From Polyangiaceae bacterium (lineage in GTDB: Bacteria > Myxococcota_A > Polyangia > Polyangiales > Polyangiaceae), in contig CANJMI010000020.1 of the NCBI GenBank assembly GCA_947475525.1, positions 47,177 through 111,176 of the forward strand: a stretch of 64,000 bases of DNA. The letters are read 5' to 3'. Shown here piece after piece: positions 8,121 to 16,917 of the stretch. The translations under genes were made by a program, and so were the position numbers. Numbering within the stretch: the stretch's first letter is position 1; each line of letters starts with the position of its first letter. The notes under the pieces are model-generated. The model made no database searches. It was given only the letters and a program-made list of their open reading frames with translations, and was not told the origin of the DNA.

Positions 8121-9206
8121 ATGGATCGGGGTCCCGCGCTGCAAGCACTCTTGCCCGCCGAGCTCGCCGCGCTCGCAGGCATCGAGCTTGTGGACGCTCG
8201 GCGCCTCGTCTCGTGCATCCACAACCGCGGTGGCCTGCCCGCGCGCTGCCCCCCAACCATCCGCCGGGTCGCGCTCGACGCGGTACGACGCGCAGGAGAA
8301 CTCCCGACCCTCGAGGTCATCGAGCGCCGCGCAAGCGAGCTCGATCCGTTCGTGAAGTATGCCTTCCGCACGCCCGACGGACGCGAAGTCGAGACCGTGC
8401 GCATCCCGCTCGAGAAGCCGGGCCGGTTTTCTATCTGCGTAAGCTCACAGATTGGTTGTGCACTCGGCTGCGCGTTCTGTGCGACCGGGCAGATGGGGCT
8501 GCAGCGCAACCTCGAGACGTGGGAGATCGTCGAGCAACTGCGGCTCGTTCGCGCGGAGCTGCCCGAAGGCACACGCGCGCACGGCGTGGTCTTTCAAGGG
8601 ATGGGCGAGCCGCTCGCCAACCTCGAGCGCGTACTCGCGGCGATCCGCGTTTTCTCCGAGCCGAGCGCCCAGTCGATCGATCGTCGCAACATCACGGTGT
8701 GCACAGCGGGCCTCCCGGCCGGGATCCTCCGTCTCGCGCGCGAAGCCCCCGACGTGCGCCTCGGGCTCTCACTTGGCGACGTGCGCGAAGGCCGCCGCGA
8801 AGGGTTGATGCCGATCGAGCGCGCGCACCCACTTAGCGAGGTCCTCGACGCCGTAGCCGAGCACGCCCGCACCACGCGCTCCGCACCGATGTGGGCCTAC
8901 ACGATGCTCGCCGGCATCAATGACGACGACGACGCGGCGCACGCACTCGCGGCAACGCTACGTGAGTTCACCGACCGGGTCGGCGTTCGGCCGCGCCTCA
9001 GCTTGATCCCGTGGAATCGCGTCGAGGGCACGCCCTTCGAACGCTCCGCCGACGAGGCCCTGGCGGCATTTCGCGTGGCGCTGCGCGAGCGCGGGGTCGG
9101 GAGCATCGTGCGTTACTCCGGCGGCAGCGATGTCGACGCGGCTTGCGGTCAGCTCGCGCGTTCGCAGCCGTTGTCGCAGCTCGGTCGTGGTCGTTTGCAC
9201 CAATGA
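8121..9206 (+). CDS. rlmN: RlmN-type radical SAM rRNA (adenine-C2) methyltransferase
   Basis: 361 aa. Radical SAM enzymes of this family methylate C2 of A2503 in 23S rRNA and A37 of some tRNAs. Cluster cysteines are Cys113, Cys117 and Cys120 (GCALGCAFC). The two extra catalytic cysteines of RlmN are present with the right spacing: Cys106 in SICVSSQ, seven residues before the cluster, and Cys342 in DAACGQL near the C-terminus. GVVFQGMGEPL is the conserved GEPL motif. ATG 8121 was chosen; GTG 8103, overlapping the previous stop, is possible. The end overlaps mobA (ATGA). Sequence is more diverged than typical single-copy RlmN, so it may be a paralogue. Confidence 0.88.
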   Translation: MDRGPALQALLPAELAALAGIELVDARRLVSCIHNRGGLPARCPPTIRRVALDAVRRAGELPTLEVIERRASELDPFVKYAFRTPDGREVETVRIPLEKPGRFSICVSSQIGCALGCAFCATGQMGLQRNLETWEIVEQLRLVRAELPEGTRAHGVVFQGMGEPLANLERVLAAIRVFSEPSAQSIDRRNITVCTAGLPAGILRLAREAPDVRLGLSLGDVREGRREGLMPIERAHPLSEVLDAVAEHARTTRSAPMWAYTMLAGINDDDDAAHALAATLREFTDRVGVRPRLSLIPWNRVEGTPFERSADEALAAFRVALRERGVGSIVRYSGGSDVDAACGQLARSQPLSQLGRGRLHQ

Positions 9207-9844
9207 AAACGCTCGGTGCCGTGGTTTTGTGCGGCGGCAAAAGCAGGCGCATGGGCCGCTCGAAAGTGGGCCTGCCTTTCGGCGACGAGGTGCTCTTGCA
9301 GCGGGTCGTTCGGTGTGTGCGCGTCGTGGCGAGCGAGGTGGTCGTCGTCGCTGCAATCGCGCAGGAGCTGCCGACGCTGCCAGACGACGTGGTGATCCTC
9401 CGGGATGCCTACCCCGACCGAGGCCCGCTCGAAGGGCTCGCCGTTGGACTCGAGGCGCTCGCGTCCCGGGTGAGCCACGCGTTCGTCACGACGACCGACG
9501 CGCCGTTTCTCGCGGCGGCGGTGATTCGCGAGCTCTTCGAGCGATGCGACGGTGAGGCCGCAATCCCCTTCACGGGCGGGCGAGCCTATCCGCTGACGGC
9601 CATCTACGCGACCGCCCTTGCCGTGCGCGCGCGCTCGTTGCTCGAGCACGGCGAGCGAAAGGTGCTCACGCTCGCGGGAACCTCGATGCACTTCGTTTCA
9701 GGGGAGACATTGCAGGCTTCGCCGGACGTCACCGCGGAAGATCCGCGCCTCGCTTCGCTCGTCAACCTCAACACGCCGGAGGACTACGAGGCCGCCGTCG
9801 CCGAGCTCGCCGCGATGGCACACGGCTGCACCGCAACGCACTGA
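9203..9844 (+). CDS. mobA: Molybdenum cofactor guanylyltransferase
   Basis: 213 aa, typical for MobA, which attaches GMP to molybdopterin to form the guanine dinucleotide cofactor. The nucleotide-binding signature LCGGKSRRMGRSK lies at residues 9-21, with FVTTTDAPFL for the metal-binding aspartate and NLNTPEDY near the C-terminus. Start ATG 9203 overlaps the stop of the RlmN-like gene. No other molybdenum-cofactor gene lies in the window. A MobA-like transferase for a related nucleotide cofactor remains possible because those share the signature. Confidence 0.85.
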   Translation: MKTLGAVVLCGGKSRRMGRSKVGLPFGDEVLLQRVVRCVRVVASEVVVVAAIAQELPTLPDDVVILRDAYPDRGPLEGLAVGLEALASRVSHAFVTTTDAPFLAAAVIRELFERCDGEAAIPFTGGRAYPLTAIYATALAVRARSLLEHGERKVLTLAGTSMHFVSGETLQASPDVTAEDPRLASLVNLNTPEDYEAAVAELAAMAHGCTATH

Positions 9845-9970
9845 ACCGCGTGAAGTCGGTACCGGCCGCTCCGACGACGCTCACCGGCGCGATCGAAAAA
9901 ACGGAGGTCGAGACCCGAGCGCTGGCAGGTTCGACGGGACATACCCAATTCTCCACCGGGCAGGGCGGTT

Positions 9971-11164
9971 TCACCAGGAGGCAAGCTGTGCACGAGCACG
10001 AGCCACGCGCGCTTCTTCTTCCCACTCCGCGTCGACGGCAGAGACGTGTTCGACGATCGCGCGCACGTCTTCGCCCCCGAGGATCGCGTCGCGGGCCCAC
10101 CCCGAGCCGGTGAGCAAGTCGAACGCGGGGATGTCATCGATGAACTCGTAGCGCTCCGTGCGGAAACGAAACTCGATCGGCGCGAGGCGCTCCGCGAGGG
10201 TGATGAGGGCCGCGTAAACGGCGACCGGCCGGAAGCGCGCGTCGGTGGGATGCACCTCGACGCCACCGCAGTTTTTCCCCGCGTGTTTGTGAAATGTCGG
10301 GATGAACGAGAGCGGTCGCACGAGCTGCCCTTCGAGGCCGAGTGCGTCGAAGGCTTTCGCGAGGGTGCGGCCATCGAGCCATGGCGCGCCGAACACTTCG
10401 AAGGGTCGCGTGTGCCCACGGCCCTCGGAGAGATTCGTCCCCTCGAGGAGGCAGCCCCCCGGATAGACGAGCGCCGTGTCGGTGGTCGGCATGTTCGGCG
10501 AGGGCAGCACCCACGGTCGATCGTGCGCGCCGAGGGTCGAGTCCTCCCAGTCGGTGACGCCGACGACGCTGACCGCGCCGTCCGCCCCAAGCGGAAGGCC
10601 ATCGCGGGCGGCGAAGTGGCAGACCAACTCGGCAAGCGTAAGGCCATGCCGGATCGGCACGCGCTCCCACCCGACAAACGAGGTGAAGCCATGCTCCTGA
10701 CGGCGCCCCTCGGTCACGCGCCCGAGCGGATTGGGGCGGTCGAGGATCACGACGTGCACGCCCTCCTTGGAAGCCGCACGCAGCGCGAGGAGCGCCGTCC
10801 ACACGAACGTGTAGTACCGAGAGCCTACGTCCTGCAGATCGATGACGAGCACGTCCACGTCACGGAGATCGCTCGCGCGCGGGAGGAGGTCCTCAAGGTT
10901 CGGTCCGTAGAGACTGACGATCCGCGCACCCGTCCCAGGGTCGGTCTCGTCGGCAATCGTCGCCATGTCCTGAGCGGCCGCACCGAAGCCGTGCTCGGGC
11001 GCAAACAAGAGTGAAGGACGCACGCCGAGTCGTGCAAGCACATCGAGCAGATGCACGAGGCCACGATCGACGCTCGCGGCGTGGCAAAGCACGCCCACCT
11101 TTTTTGCACGCAGCTCGGCCACGAGCCCGGCACGCTGTCCCAATCGATCGACACCGACATCCAT
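9971..11164 (-). CDS. NamZ-type exo-beta-N-acetylmuramidase (DUF1343)
   Basis: 397 aa. DUF1343 proteins were shown to be exo-acting N-acetylmuramidases (NamZ) used in peptidoglycan turnover. Recognisable motifs: VGVLCHAASVDRG, LFAPEHGFGA, DVLVIDLQDVGSRYYTF, VILDRPNPLGR, PSPNMPTTDTALVYPGGCLLEGTNLSEGRGH (two adjacent conserved blocks) and KNCGGVEVHPTD. ATG 11164 is chosen; a 29-residue longer frame exists but has no conserved content. No signal peptide is apparent, suggesting a cytoplasmic recycling role. Divergent from kinase 1, with 126 bp between the starts. Confidence 0.88.
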   Translation of the reverse strand: MDVGVDRLGQRAGLVAELRAKKVGVLCHAASVDRGLVHLLDVLARLGVRPSLLFAPEHGFGAAAQDMATIADETDPGTGARIVSLYGPNLEDLLPRASDLRDVDVLVIDLQDVGSRYYTFVWTALLALRAASKEGVHVVILDRPNPLGRVTEGRRQEHGFTSFVGWERVPIRHGLTLAELVCHFAARDGLPLGADGAVSVVGVTDWEDSTLGAHDRPWVLPSPNMPTTDTALVYPGGCLLEGTNLSEGRGHTRPFEVFGAPWLDGRTLAKAFDALGLEGQLVRPLSFIPTFHKHAGKNCGGVEVHPTDARFRPVAVYAALITLAERLAPIEFRFRTERYEFIDDIPAFDLLTGSGWARDAILGGEDVRAIVEHVSAVDAEWEEEARVARARAQLASW

Positions 11165-11244
11165 TTTTTGTTGCGTAGCGCCGTTCGCGGTCGGCGGCCC
11201 ACATTCGATCAACGCCGGAGAGCCGTGGACCCGTTCGGAGGAGG

Positions 11245-11273
11245 TGGCCACGCTGCCTCACAAGGTCTAGGAT
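11245..11273 (+). promoter_or_regulatory. Candidate sigma-70-type promoter of kinase 1
   Basis: TGGCCA at 11245-11250 (4 of 6 to TTGACA), a 17-base spacer, and TAGGAT at 11268-11273. The expected transcript start, near 11280, leaves a leader of about 11 bases before ATG 11291. Confidence 0.35.
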
Positions 11274-11290
11274 GCGGGCCGCATAAAGCC

Positions 11291-12736
11291 ATGGCACTAC
11301 AGCCCGGAGAGATCGTCGACGGCAAGTACCGCATCGTCCGCCCAATCGGCCAAGGCGGGATGGGGCTTGTCTACGAGGGCGAAAACGTCCGCATCAAACG
11401 TCGCGTGGCGATCAAGGTTTTGCACGCCGCGGTCGCCGCGAAAGAAGACGTGGTGCAGCGATTCGAGCGCGAGGCCCAGGCGGCGGGGCGCATCGGCTCG
11501 GCCCACATCGTCGAGGTGCTGGACCTCGGCAGCCTGCCGTCGGGCGAGCGCTTCATCGTGATGGAGTACCTCGATGGCGAGGACGTGACCGCACGCATCC
11601 TCCGGCTTCAAAGACTCACCGCGGACCAAGCGGCCCCCATCCTCATCCAGGCGCTCGAAGGGCTCGCGGCCGCCCACGCTGCGGGCATCATTCATCGGGA
11701 CATCAAGCCGGACAACATCTTCATCTTGCACCGCAACGCGGGGATCCCAGACTTCGTAAAATTGCTCGATTTCGGCGTGTCGAAGTTCTCCGCGCTCGAC
11801 GCCGAAATGAGCATGACGCGAACCGGCGCTGTCGTTGGCACGCCGTATTACATGTCGCCCGAGCAAGCCAAAGGCGGCATCGTCGACGCGCGCACCGACC
11901 TCTACGCGCTCGGCGTCGTCGCCTATCAAATGGTCACCGGACGCGTGCCGTTCAACGCGGGCTCATTCAACGAGCTCCTGTTCAAGATCGTGCTCGAGAG
12001 CGCCGAGCCACTCGCCCAGCTCGTGCCAACCCTCGACCGCGACTTCAAGGTACTGATCGAGCGGGCGATGGCGCGCGAACCCGACGGCCGCTTCCAGACC
12101 GCAAGCGAGTTCCAGGCGGCACTCCTTGCGTGGGACCGAGAGCGCCGCGCCCCCGATCCCACCGCCACCCAAGAGTACCCGGAGACCTTTGCACCCGTGC
12201 TCGCTGCACGAGCGCGCCTCGCGGAAGAGCCTCCCCCGTCCGGACGCGCTGCACCAGCCCACCTCGCGGAAGAGCCTCCCCCGTCCGGGCGCGCGCCCGC
12301 GCTCGCCCCACAGCCGCGACGCGGCGGCCTCAAGTTGGCGGTCGCGCTCGTAGCCGGTGCACTGGTCGGCGCGATCGGTTTCGGCGCGTACCTCGTGCGC
12401 CATGGCTTACCTGAAACGGACGCCGGGCCTATCAACATACCGCTTTCGGTTGCCACGCAAGCAGCCACGCCGAACGAGCCCGCAGCGACCGCAACGTCGG
12501 CTGTGACGGAGGCTGCGACACCGAACGCACCCGTGAGCAAGCCCGCACCCCGGGCGTTGACGGCGGTCCCTCCGGCGGTCGTTCCCGGAGGCCCGCTCAC
12601 GCCGCCTCCGAGCGCCACGCCGCAAGGAGGCATCGGCATGCGCCCGACGTCCGCGCCCGCGCCCACCCCCGCGCCCGCGCCCACCCCCGCGCCGACCGCC
12701 GGCTCAACTGGGCGCCAATTCAAAACCGACCTGTAA
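11291..12736 (+). CDS. Membrane-anchored Ser/Thr protein kinase (kinase 1)
   Basis: 481 aa Hanks-type kinase. Gly-loop GQGGMG (20-25), catalytic Lys42 (VAIKVL), HRDIKPDN with Asp137, DFG 160-162, GTPYYMSPEQ activation segment: all catalytic residues present. After the kinase domain (about 1-285) comes a Pro-rich linker with a 15-residue duplication (LAEEPPPSGRA twice), a single membrane helix at about 343-366, and an extracytoplasmic Ala/Thr/Pro-rich tail without a sensor domain. ATG 11291 begins the conserved LQPGEIVDGKYRI. Divergent from the muramidase gene. Substrates are unknown. Confidence 0.92.
   Translation: MALQPGEIVDGKYRIVRPIGQGGMGLVYEGENVRIKRRVAIKVLHAAVAAKEDVVQRFEREAQAAGRIGSAHIVEVLDLGSLPSGERFIVMEYLDGEDVTARILRLQRLTADQAAPILIQALEGLAAAHAAGIIHRDIKPDNIFILHRNAGIPDFVKLLDFGVSKFSALDAEMSMTRTGAVVGTPYYMSPEQAKGGIVDARTDLYALGVVAYQMVTGRVPFNAGSFNELLFKIVLESAEPLAQLVPTLDRDFKVLIERAMAREPDGRFQTASEFQAALLAWDRERRAPDPTATQEYPETFAPVLAARARLAEEPPPSGRAAPAHLAEEPPPSGRAPALAPQPRRGGLKLAVALVAGALVGAIGFGAYLVRHGLPETDAGPINIPLSVATQAATPNEPAATATSAVTEAATPNAPVSKPAPRALTAVPPAVVPGGPLTPPPSATPQGGIGMRPTSAPAPTPAPAPTPAPTAGSTGRQFKTDL
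12217..12288 (+). repeat. 27-bp direct repeat inside kinase 1
   Basis: The same 27 bases occur at 12217-12243 and 12262-12288, 45 bases apart, starting CCTCGCGGAAGAGCC. The period is a multiple of three, so it appears in the protein as a duplicated 15-residue Pro-rich linker unit. Confidence 0.9.
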
Positions 12737-12838
12737 ACGCGCGCCGTTCGTCGACGAACCCGGCACCCAAAGTGCGCACAATCCCGCATTGTCGCTGGAC
12801 GGCCGCGGGAAGTCGGTCCAGGCTGCTGCCAGCAACCC

Positions 12839-13354
12839 ATGGCCTTCATCATCACCGAAAATTGCACCGGCTGTACCGCGTGCATCCGGCGTTGCCCGAC
12901 CAACGCGATCACCGGCGAGCGCAAGATGCTCCACGTGATCGATCCCGAGCTCTGCATCGACTGCGGAGCGTGCGGTCCCGTGTGCCCTGACGAGGCGATC
13001 TACGACCACCAAGGCAACCTCTGCGAGAACCTGAAGACCGCCGCTCGGCCGGTCGCTTTCGTCGACTTGCAATCGTGCGTCGGTTGCGAGTGGTGCGTGT
13101 GGGCGTGCCCGTTCGACGCCCTAAAGATGGTTCGACTGACCGACGGGCATCACTTCGAGATATCCGAGGTGATCACCAAGAAGTGCGTCGGCTGCACGCT
13201 CTGCGAGCTCGACTGCCCCTACGACGCGATCCACATTTTCCGCGGTGACTCTGAGCTCGCCGAAGACCAGCGCGAACGGAATGCGCGCTTCAAAGAAGAA
13301 GTGGGCATCATCGACGCGCCGTCGGCGAAAGACGACGACGAGCAAGCCGCGTGA
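12839..13354 (+). CDS. Four-cluster [4Fe-4S] ferredoxin-like protein
   Basis: 171 aa electron-transfer protein with four complete CxxCxxCxxxCP motifs: CTGCTACIRRCP (residues 9-20), CIDCGACGPVCP, CVGCEWCVWACP and CVGCTLCELDCP. Spacing implies two bi-cluster ferredoxin modules in tandem, then an acidic tail. No signal peptide, so cytoplasmic. It overlaps the next small membrane-protein gene by GTGA, suggesting that protein is its membrane partner. Multi-cluster ferredoxins commonly serve as subunits of larger oxidoreductases; none is encoded beside it, so its donor and acceptor are unknown. Confidence 0.9.
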   Translation: MAFIITENCTGCTACIRRCPTNAITGERKMLHVIDPELCIDCGACGPVCPDEAIYDHQGNLCENLKTAARPVAFVDLQSCVGCEWCVWACPFDALKMVRLTDGHHFEISEVITKKCVGCTLCELDCPYDAIHIFRGDSELAEDQRERNARFKEEVGIIDAPSAKDDDEQAA

Positions 13355-13662
13355 GTGACCTGCTCGACGCGGATCCCAACCTCGACGCGACGTTGGATTC
13401 GCGTCCTGCATTCGCACGAAACTTCCCCAAAGACGACGCACTCGACGCGCTCGTCACCGCATTTTCGCGTGGAGATTTCCGGCGCGTCCGCGAAGGGGCA
13501 CCGAAGCTTGCCGAGCAGAGCGAGGACCACGCGATTCAAGCCGCCGCCCGGGAGCTGCGACGCCGCATCGACCCGAGCCCGGTGGCTCTCTACCTGGTCG
13601 CACTCGGGTTCATGTTGCTCGTCGTGCTCTACGGTCACTACCTGACCCGCTCCGCCGGCTGA
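13351..13662 (+). CDS. Small single-pass membrane protein coupled to ferredoxin
   Basis: 103 aa, not recognised. A soluble N-terminal part of about 75 mostly helical residues (SRGDFRRVREGAPKLAEQ and AARELRRRID) precedes one C-terminal hydrophobic helix, VALYLVALGFMLLVVLYGHY, and a short tail. Start GTG 13351 overlaps the ferredoxin stop (GTGA), a strong sign of co-translation. It could tether the ferredoxin to the membrane; that is inference from context only. Confidence 0.7.
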   Translation: MSDLLDADPNLDATLDSRPAFARNFPKDDALDALVTAFSRGDFRRVREGAPKLAEQSEDHAIQAAARELRRRIDPSPVALYLVALGFMLLVVLYGHYLTRSAG

Positions 13663-13766
13663 GTTTTTAAGGAGCGGCGGCTGGCGCCTCGGTGCTTTCG
13701 AGCAATTCCGTAACGCAACGTCTTGGGATCCCTGCGCGATTTCGGCCTATTTGCCTGAGGAAGGCG

Positions 13767-13796
13767 TTGGAGGACGGCGTTTGTTGCGACTAGACT
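13767..13796 (+). promoter_or_regulatory. Candidate promoter of the dioxygenase-HTTM operon
   Basis: TTGGAG at 13767-13772, an 18-base spacer, and TAGACT at 13791-13796. The predicted start point is only about 4 bases before GTG 13807, so the message would be almost leaderless. Confidence 0.35.
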
Positions 13797-13806
13797 CAGG
13801 GCCGCC

Positions 13807-14919
13807 GTGACCAACCCTCGCCGAGGCATCAACTACTGGGACTACATCCGCGTCGAGGAACTCCTCGCGCTGCAATCCGGGATGCATGAGCAGGAGAGCG
13901 ACGTCAGCAACGACGAGGTCCTCTTCATCACGGTGCATCAAGTCTACGAGCTGTGGTTCAAGCTCATTTTGCGGGAGCTCGAGCACGTACGTTCGGTCTT
14001 CCGTCAGAATCCCGTGCCCGATCAGGCGCTCTCCGCGGCCGCGCGTTCGCTGCGCCGCTGCGTGACGATCTTCGAGATCGCCACCGCGCATTGGAAGGTC
14101 GTCGAGACGCTGACGACCCGAGATTACCTGGCGTTCCGCGATCAGCTCGTCGGCGCGAGCGGCTTCCAATCCGCGCAGATGCGGCAGATTGAGATCATCC
14201 TTGGCCTCGACGACAGCAAGCGCATCTCGTGCGCTGGCGAGGCTAGCTACAAGGAGGCCCTCCGGGACCAAGACGGCGAGAAAAGCCCAGCATTCCTGCG
14301 CGTTGACCAGCAGCTCGCGAGCGGTCCGAGCTTCCGAAGCGCGCTCTACGATTGGCTCGCACGCACCCCCATCGACGGCTCGAGCGAAGAAGCAGACGTC
14401 CGAGCGTACACGGGTGCGTTCCTCGCGTCGCACGAGGCGCAAGCGCGGCAGCTCATCGAGTCGAGCGGAGGCGCGTTGCCCCAAATGGACCGCGAGCTGC
14501 TCGAGAAACGCTACCAGCGCGACATCGACCACGCGCGAGCCTTCCTCGAAGGCCACGACCTCGCGAACCTGCCCGACGCGGAGCAAGCGAAGCGGCGGCA
14601 CTCGCGAGCGGCGCTGGTCTTCATCGAGAGCCATCGTGAGCTGCCCCGACTGACCTGGCCCCGCGAGCTCATCGAGACGACACTCAGCCTCGAGCAAGCG
14701 ATGATCATCTGGCGCCAGCGCCACGCGCGCATGGTCGAACAAGTGATCGGACGCCGGACGGGAACCGGCGGCTCGGGCGGCGTTGATTATCTCGACGCGA
14801 CCGCACAGAGCTACCGCATTTTTAACGACCTCTGGGCTGTGAAAACGCTGCTCTTGAAGAGTGACCTCACGCCGAGCCTCTCGCGCCCAGAAGACTACCG
14901 CTTTCGAATCGAGGACTGA
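13807..14919 (+). CDS. kynA: Tryptophan 2,3-dioxygenase family heme protein
   Basis: 370 aa. The family opens the tryptophan indole ring to N-formylkynurenine using heme and O2. Family motifs: N-terminal INYWDYIRVEELL, HQVYELWFK with the active-site His44, the heme-ligand region WRQRHARMVEQVIG (His306), and the substrate-binding RTGTGGSGGVDYL. Length is between the compact bacterial and animal enzymes, due to an insert at about 140-270. GTG 13807 is the only start near the conserved N-terminus. No other kynurenine-pathway gene is nearby; instead it heads an operon with two HTTM membrane proteins, so it may act in a pathway other than simple Trp catabolism. Confidence 0.85.
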   Translation: MTNPRRGINYWDYIRVEELLALQSGMHEQESDVSNDEVLFITVHQVYELWFKLILRELEHVRSVFRQNPVPDQALSAAARSLRRCVTIFEIATAHWKVVETLTTRDYLAFRDQLVGASGFQSAQMRQIEIILGLDDSKRISCAGEASYKEALRDQDGEKSPAFLRVDQQLASGPSFRSALYDWLARTPIDGSSEEADVRAYTGAFLASHEAQARQLIESSGGALPQMDRELLEKRYQRDIDHARAFLEGHDLANLPDAEQAKRRHSRAALVFIESHRELPRLTWPRELIETTLSLEQAMIIWRQRHARMVEQVIGRRTGTGGSGGVDYLDATAQSYRIFNDLWAVKTLLLKSDLTPSLSRPEDYRFRIED

Positions 14920-14922
14920 TCC

Positions 14923-16917
14923 GTGGCTACGCTTCGTTGGCTCGCCAACCGTTATCTCCGCATCGATCCACGCTCGCTCGGGCTGTTTCGCATCCTGTTT
15001 GGGTTGGTCTTGATGATCGACCTGTGCCAGCGATGGCGCTGGATCGCTGCGTTTTATTCGAACGACGGCGTCTTGCCGAACCACGCGCACCTCTTTCAGT
15101 TGCGGGAATCCGGTCGCGTATTTAGCGTTTTCCACGCATTTTCGCTTCGCGACGAGACGTTCGCGGCCTTCTGCGGGACGCTCGCGTTCTACGTTTTTTT
15201 CACGCTTGGCTGGCACACACGGGTGTTCGCCATCGCAAGCGCCGTGGCCCTCGTGAGCCTCTCGGGTCGGAACCTCCTGATGAACGGCATCGGCGACTCA
15301 CTCGCCATCTCCCTCCTGCTCGTTTCGGTGTTTCTGCCCCTCGGCGCGCGCTTCTCGCTCGATTCCCTTCGCCACTCCTTCCGGGCCACGGAAGAACGCA
15401 CCGCCAACGACCTGAACGACCGCACGACCCCTTCGCCGATCGAGGTCGGCCCGTCCCTCGGCGCGCTCGTGCTCGTCCTCGTGGTGGGCGTCGTTCCGCT
15501 GGCCGCCGCGCTTCAACAAAAGGGCGGGGCTTGGATACGGGGCGATGCGCTGTATTACGCCTTGCGGTCCGATCGTTGGATCTCCGCCGTCGGCGAGCTC
15601 GTTCGAAACAAGGCACCCATCGGCATGCTCGCCGCGTGGAGCAAAGTCTTTCGCGTGTGCGAGTTTGCGGTGCTCCCGCTGTTGCTCGTGCCCGTCGCGC
15701 GGCGAGTCGCACGGCCCATCGCGGGCGTGGCGCTCGGCGTTGTCGGTGCGACGTGCGCCGTGTGCTTCAACTACGGCCCGTATGGCTGGAGCCTGCTCGC
15801 CGCGGTGGCCCTCCTCATTCCCGAAGAAACGTGGGATTCATGGGCGCTGCGAGGCCGCTATCCCTTGCGGGTGGTCTACGACGACGACTGCGGCATGTGC
15901 CTGTGGCTCGCCCGGCTGCTGAAGCGACTCGACGCTCGCGGCAACGTTTCTTTCATTCCGAACGGTGCGGTCAGTGACGGGCTCGCGGACCTTCCGGAGA
16001 GCGTCACAGTCGAGATGACCGAGCGTTCGATCGTCGTGCTCGATCCATCGGGCCGCCCGCATGAAGACGCCCTCGCGCTCTCGCACGTGTTTCGCGCGCT
16101 GCCGTGCGGGCGCGTCGTCGGACACGCGATCGCGCTGCCGGGGTTGCGGCACATCGTAGCCGCGCTCTACCGACGCGTCGCCAACCGTCGGTTCGACATC
16201 AGCGTCGCATGCGGCCTCGGCTCATGCGGCGTCGAGCGGCATGACGCGTCCGCGCCGGCGTCGAGTGCGGCAAACGCAGGCGTCTTTCCCCCCGCGACGC
16301 GCATCCATCGCGGGGTGCGCACGGCCCTCGCGACCCTGCTCGTCGGGTTCGTCTTCGCGACCTTTCTCGCGGCCACCGACGCCGGCAACAACCTGCCTAT
16401 TCGCTCGGGACTCGGCTCGAAACAGACCCTGCTCGGCGCGGCGAGTTATGCGCGTCTCACCGCCCCATGGGGCCTCTGGTCGCCGGAGCCCGCACTCCGC
16501 AACGAAGCCCTCGTCACCGTCGCGACGACGCGCGAGGACAAGGAACTCGACGTGCTGACAGGCCTGCCGCCCGACCTCGAACTTGCGGCCCCTCGGGATC
16601 ACCGGCTCGGAGCCCTCTGGGCGGCGTACAGCGAAAACATTCGCCACGACGATGGCGGCAAATTCCGCCAAGAGTTGCGGCGCTACCTGACTCGAGGCGG
16701 CAAGATCGCGGACGATCAGGAGCAGCCCACCTCAATCAACAAGCTGAAGGCTTTCTGGGTGAGCGCGCCGATTGCCGCGCCGGGTCTCGCTTCTGTAGGC
16801 GAGATCGAACGGGTCGACATTCTCGACTCGGCCGTGATGCCGCGAGCGGCTTCATCCGGCGACGCCTCGTACGGCCGCGGTCCCTCGATGCGCCACGAAC
16901 TTCGCCCGCTGAGATGA
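14923..16917 (+). CDS. HTTM membrane protein with C-terminal DCC-type (CxxC) domain
   Basis: 664 aa. The N-terminal half is an HTTM domain (related to the membrane part of vitamin K-dependent gamma-carboxylase): SLGLFRILFGLVLMIDL, FYSNDGVLP, FTLGWHTRVF and several membrane helices. At about 305-345 a DCC/DUF393 thiol-oxidoreductase-like motif follows: VVYDDDCGMCLWLARLLKRL with CGMC. The C-terminal region has another helix and a soluble part with APWGLWSPEPA. GTG 14923 starts 3 bases after the dioxygenase stop, and its end overlaps the next HTTM gene (ATGA). Function unknown; redox chemistry at the membrane is suggested by the CxxC. Confidence 0.75.
   Translation: MATLRWLANRYLRIDPRSLGLFRILFGLVLMIDLCQRWRWIAAFYSNDGVLPNHAHLFQLRESGRVFSVFHAFSLRDETFAAFCGTLAFYVFFTLGWHTRVFAIASAVALVSLSGRNLLMNGIGDSLAISLLLVSVFLPLGARFSLDSLRHSFRATEERTANDLNDRTTPSPIEVGPSLGALVLVLVVGVVPLAAALQQKGGAWIRGDALYYALRSDRWISAVGELVRNKAPIGMLAAWSKVFRVCEFAVLPLLLVPVARRVARPIAGVALGVVGATCAVCFNYGPYGWSLLAAVALLIPEETWDSWALRGRYPLRVVYDDDCGMCLWLARLLKRLDARGNVSFIPNGAVSDGLADLPESVTVEMTERSIVVLDPSGRPHEDALALSHVFRALPCGRVVGHAIALPGLRHIVAALYRRVANRRFDISVACGLGSCGVERHDASAPASSAANAGVFPPATRIHRGVRTALATLLVGFVFATFLAATDAGNNLPIRSGLGSKQTLLGAASYARLTAPWGLWSPEPALRNEALVTVATTREDKELDVLTGLPPDLELAAPRDHRLGALWAAYSENIRHDDGGKFRQELRRYLTRGGKIADDQEQPTSINKLKAFWVSAPIAAPGLASVGEIERVDILDSAVMPRAASSGDASYGRGPSMRHELRPLR

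Noticed and set aside
12746..12759. Perfect 14-base palindrome GTTCGTCGACGAAC after kinase 1
   Set aside because: No T run for a terminator, not near a start codon, and short palindromes of this composition are expected by chance.
13747..15216. Long minus-strand open frame (489 codons) opposite the dioxygenase and HTTM gene
   Set aside because: The plus-strand genes have clear family motifs; the antisense frame has none, and in this GC-rich DNA third-position bias opens such frames routinely.
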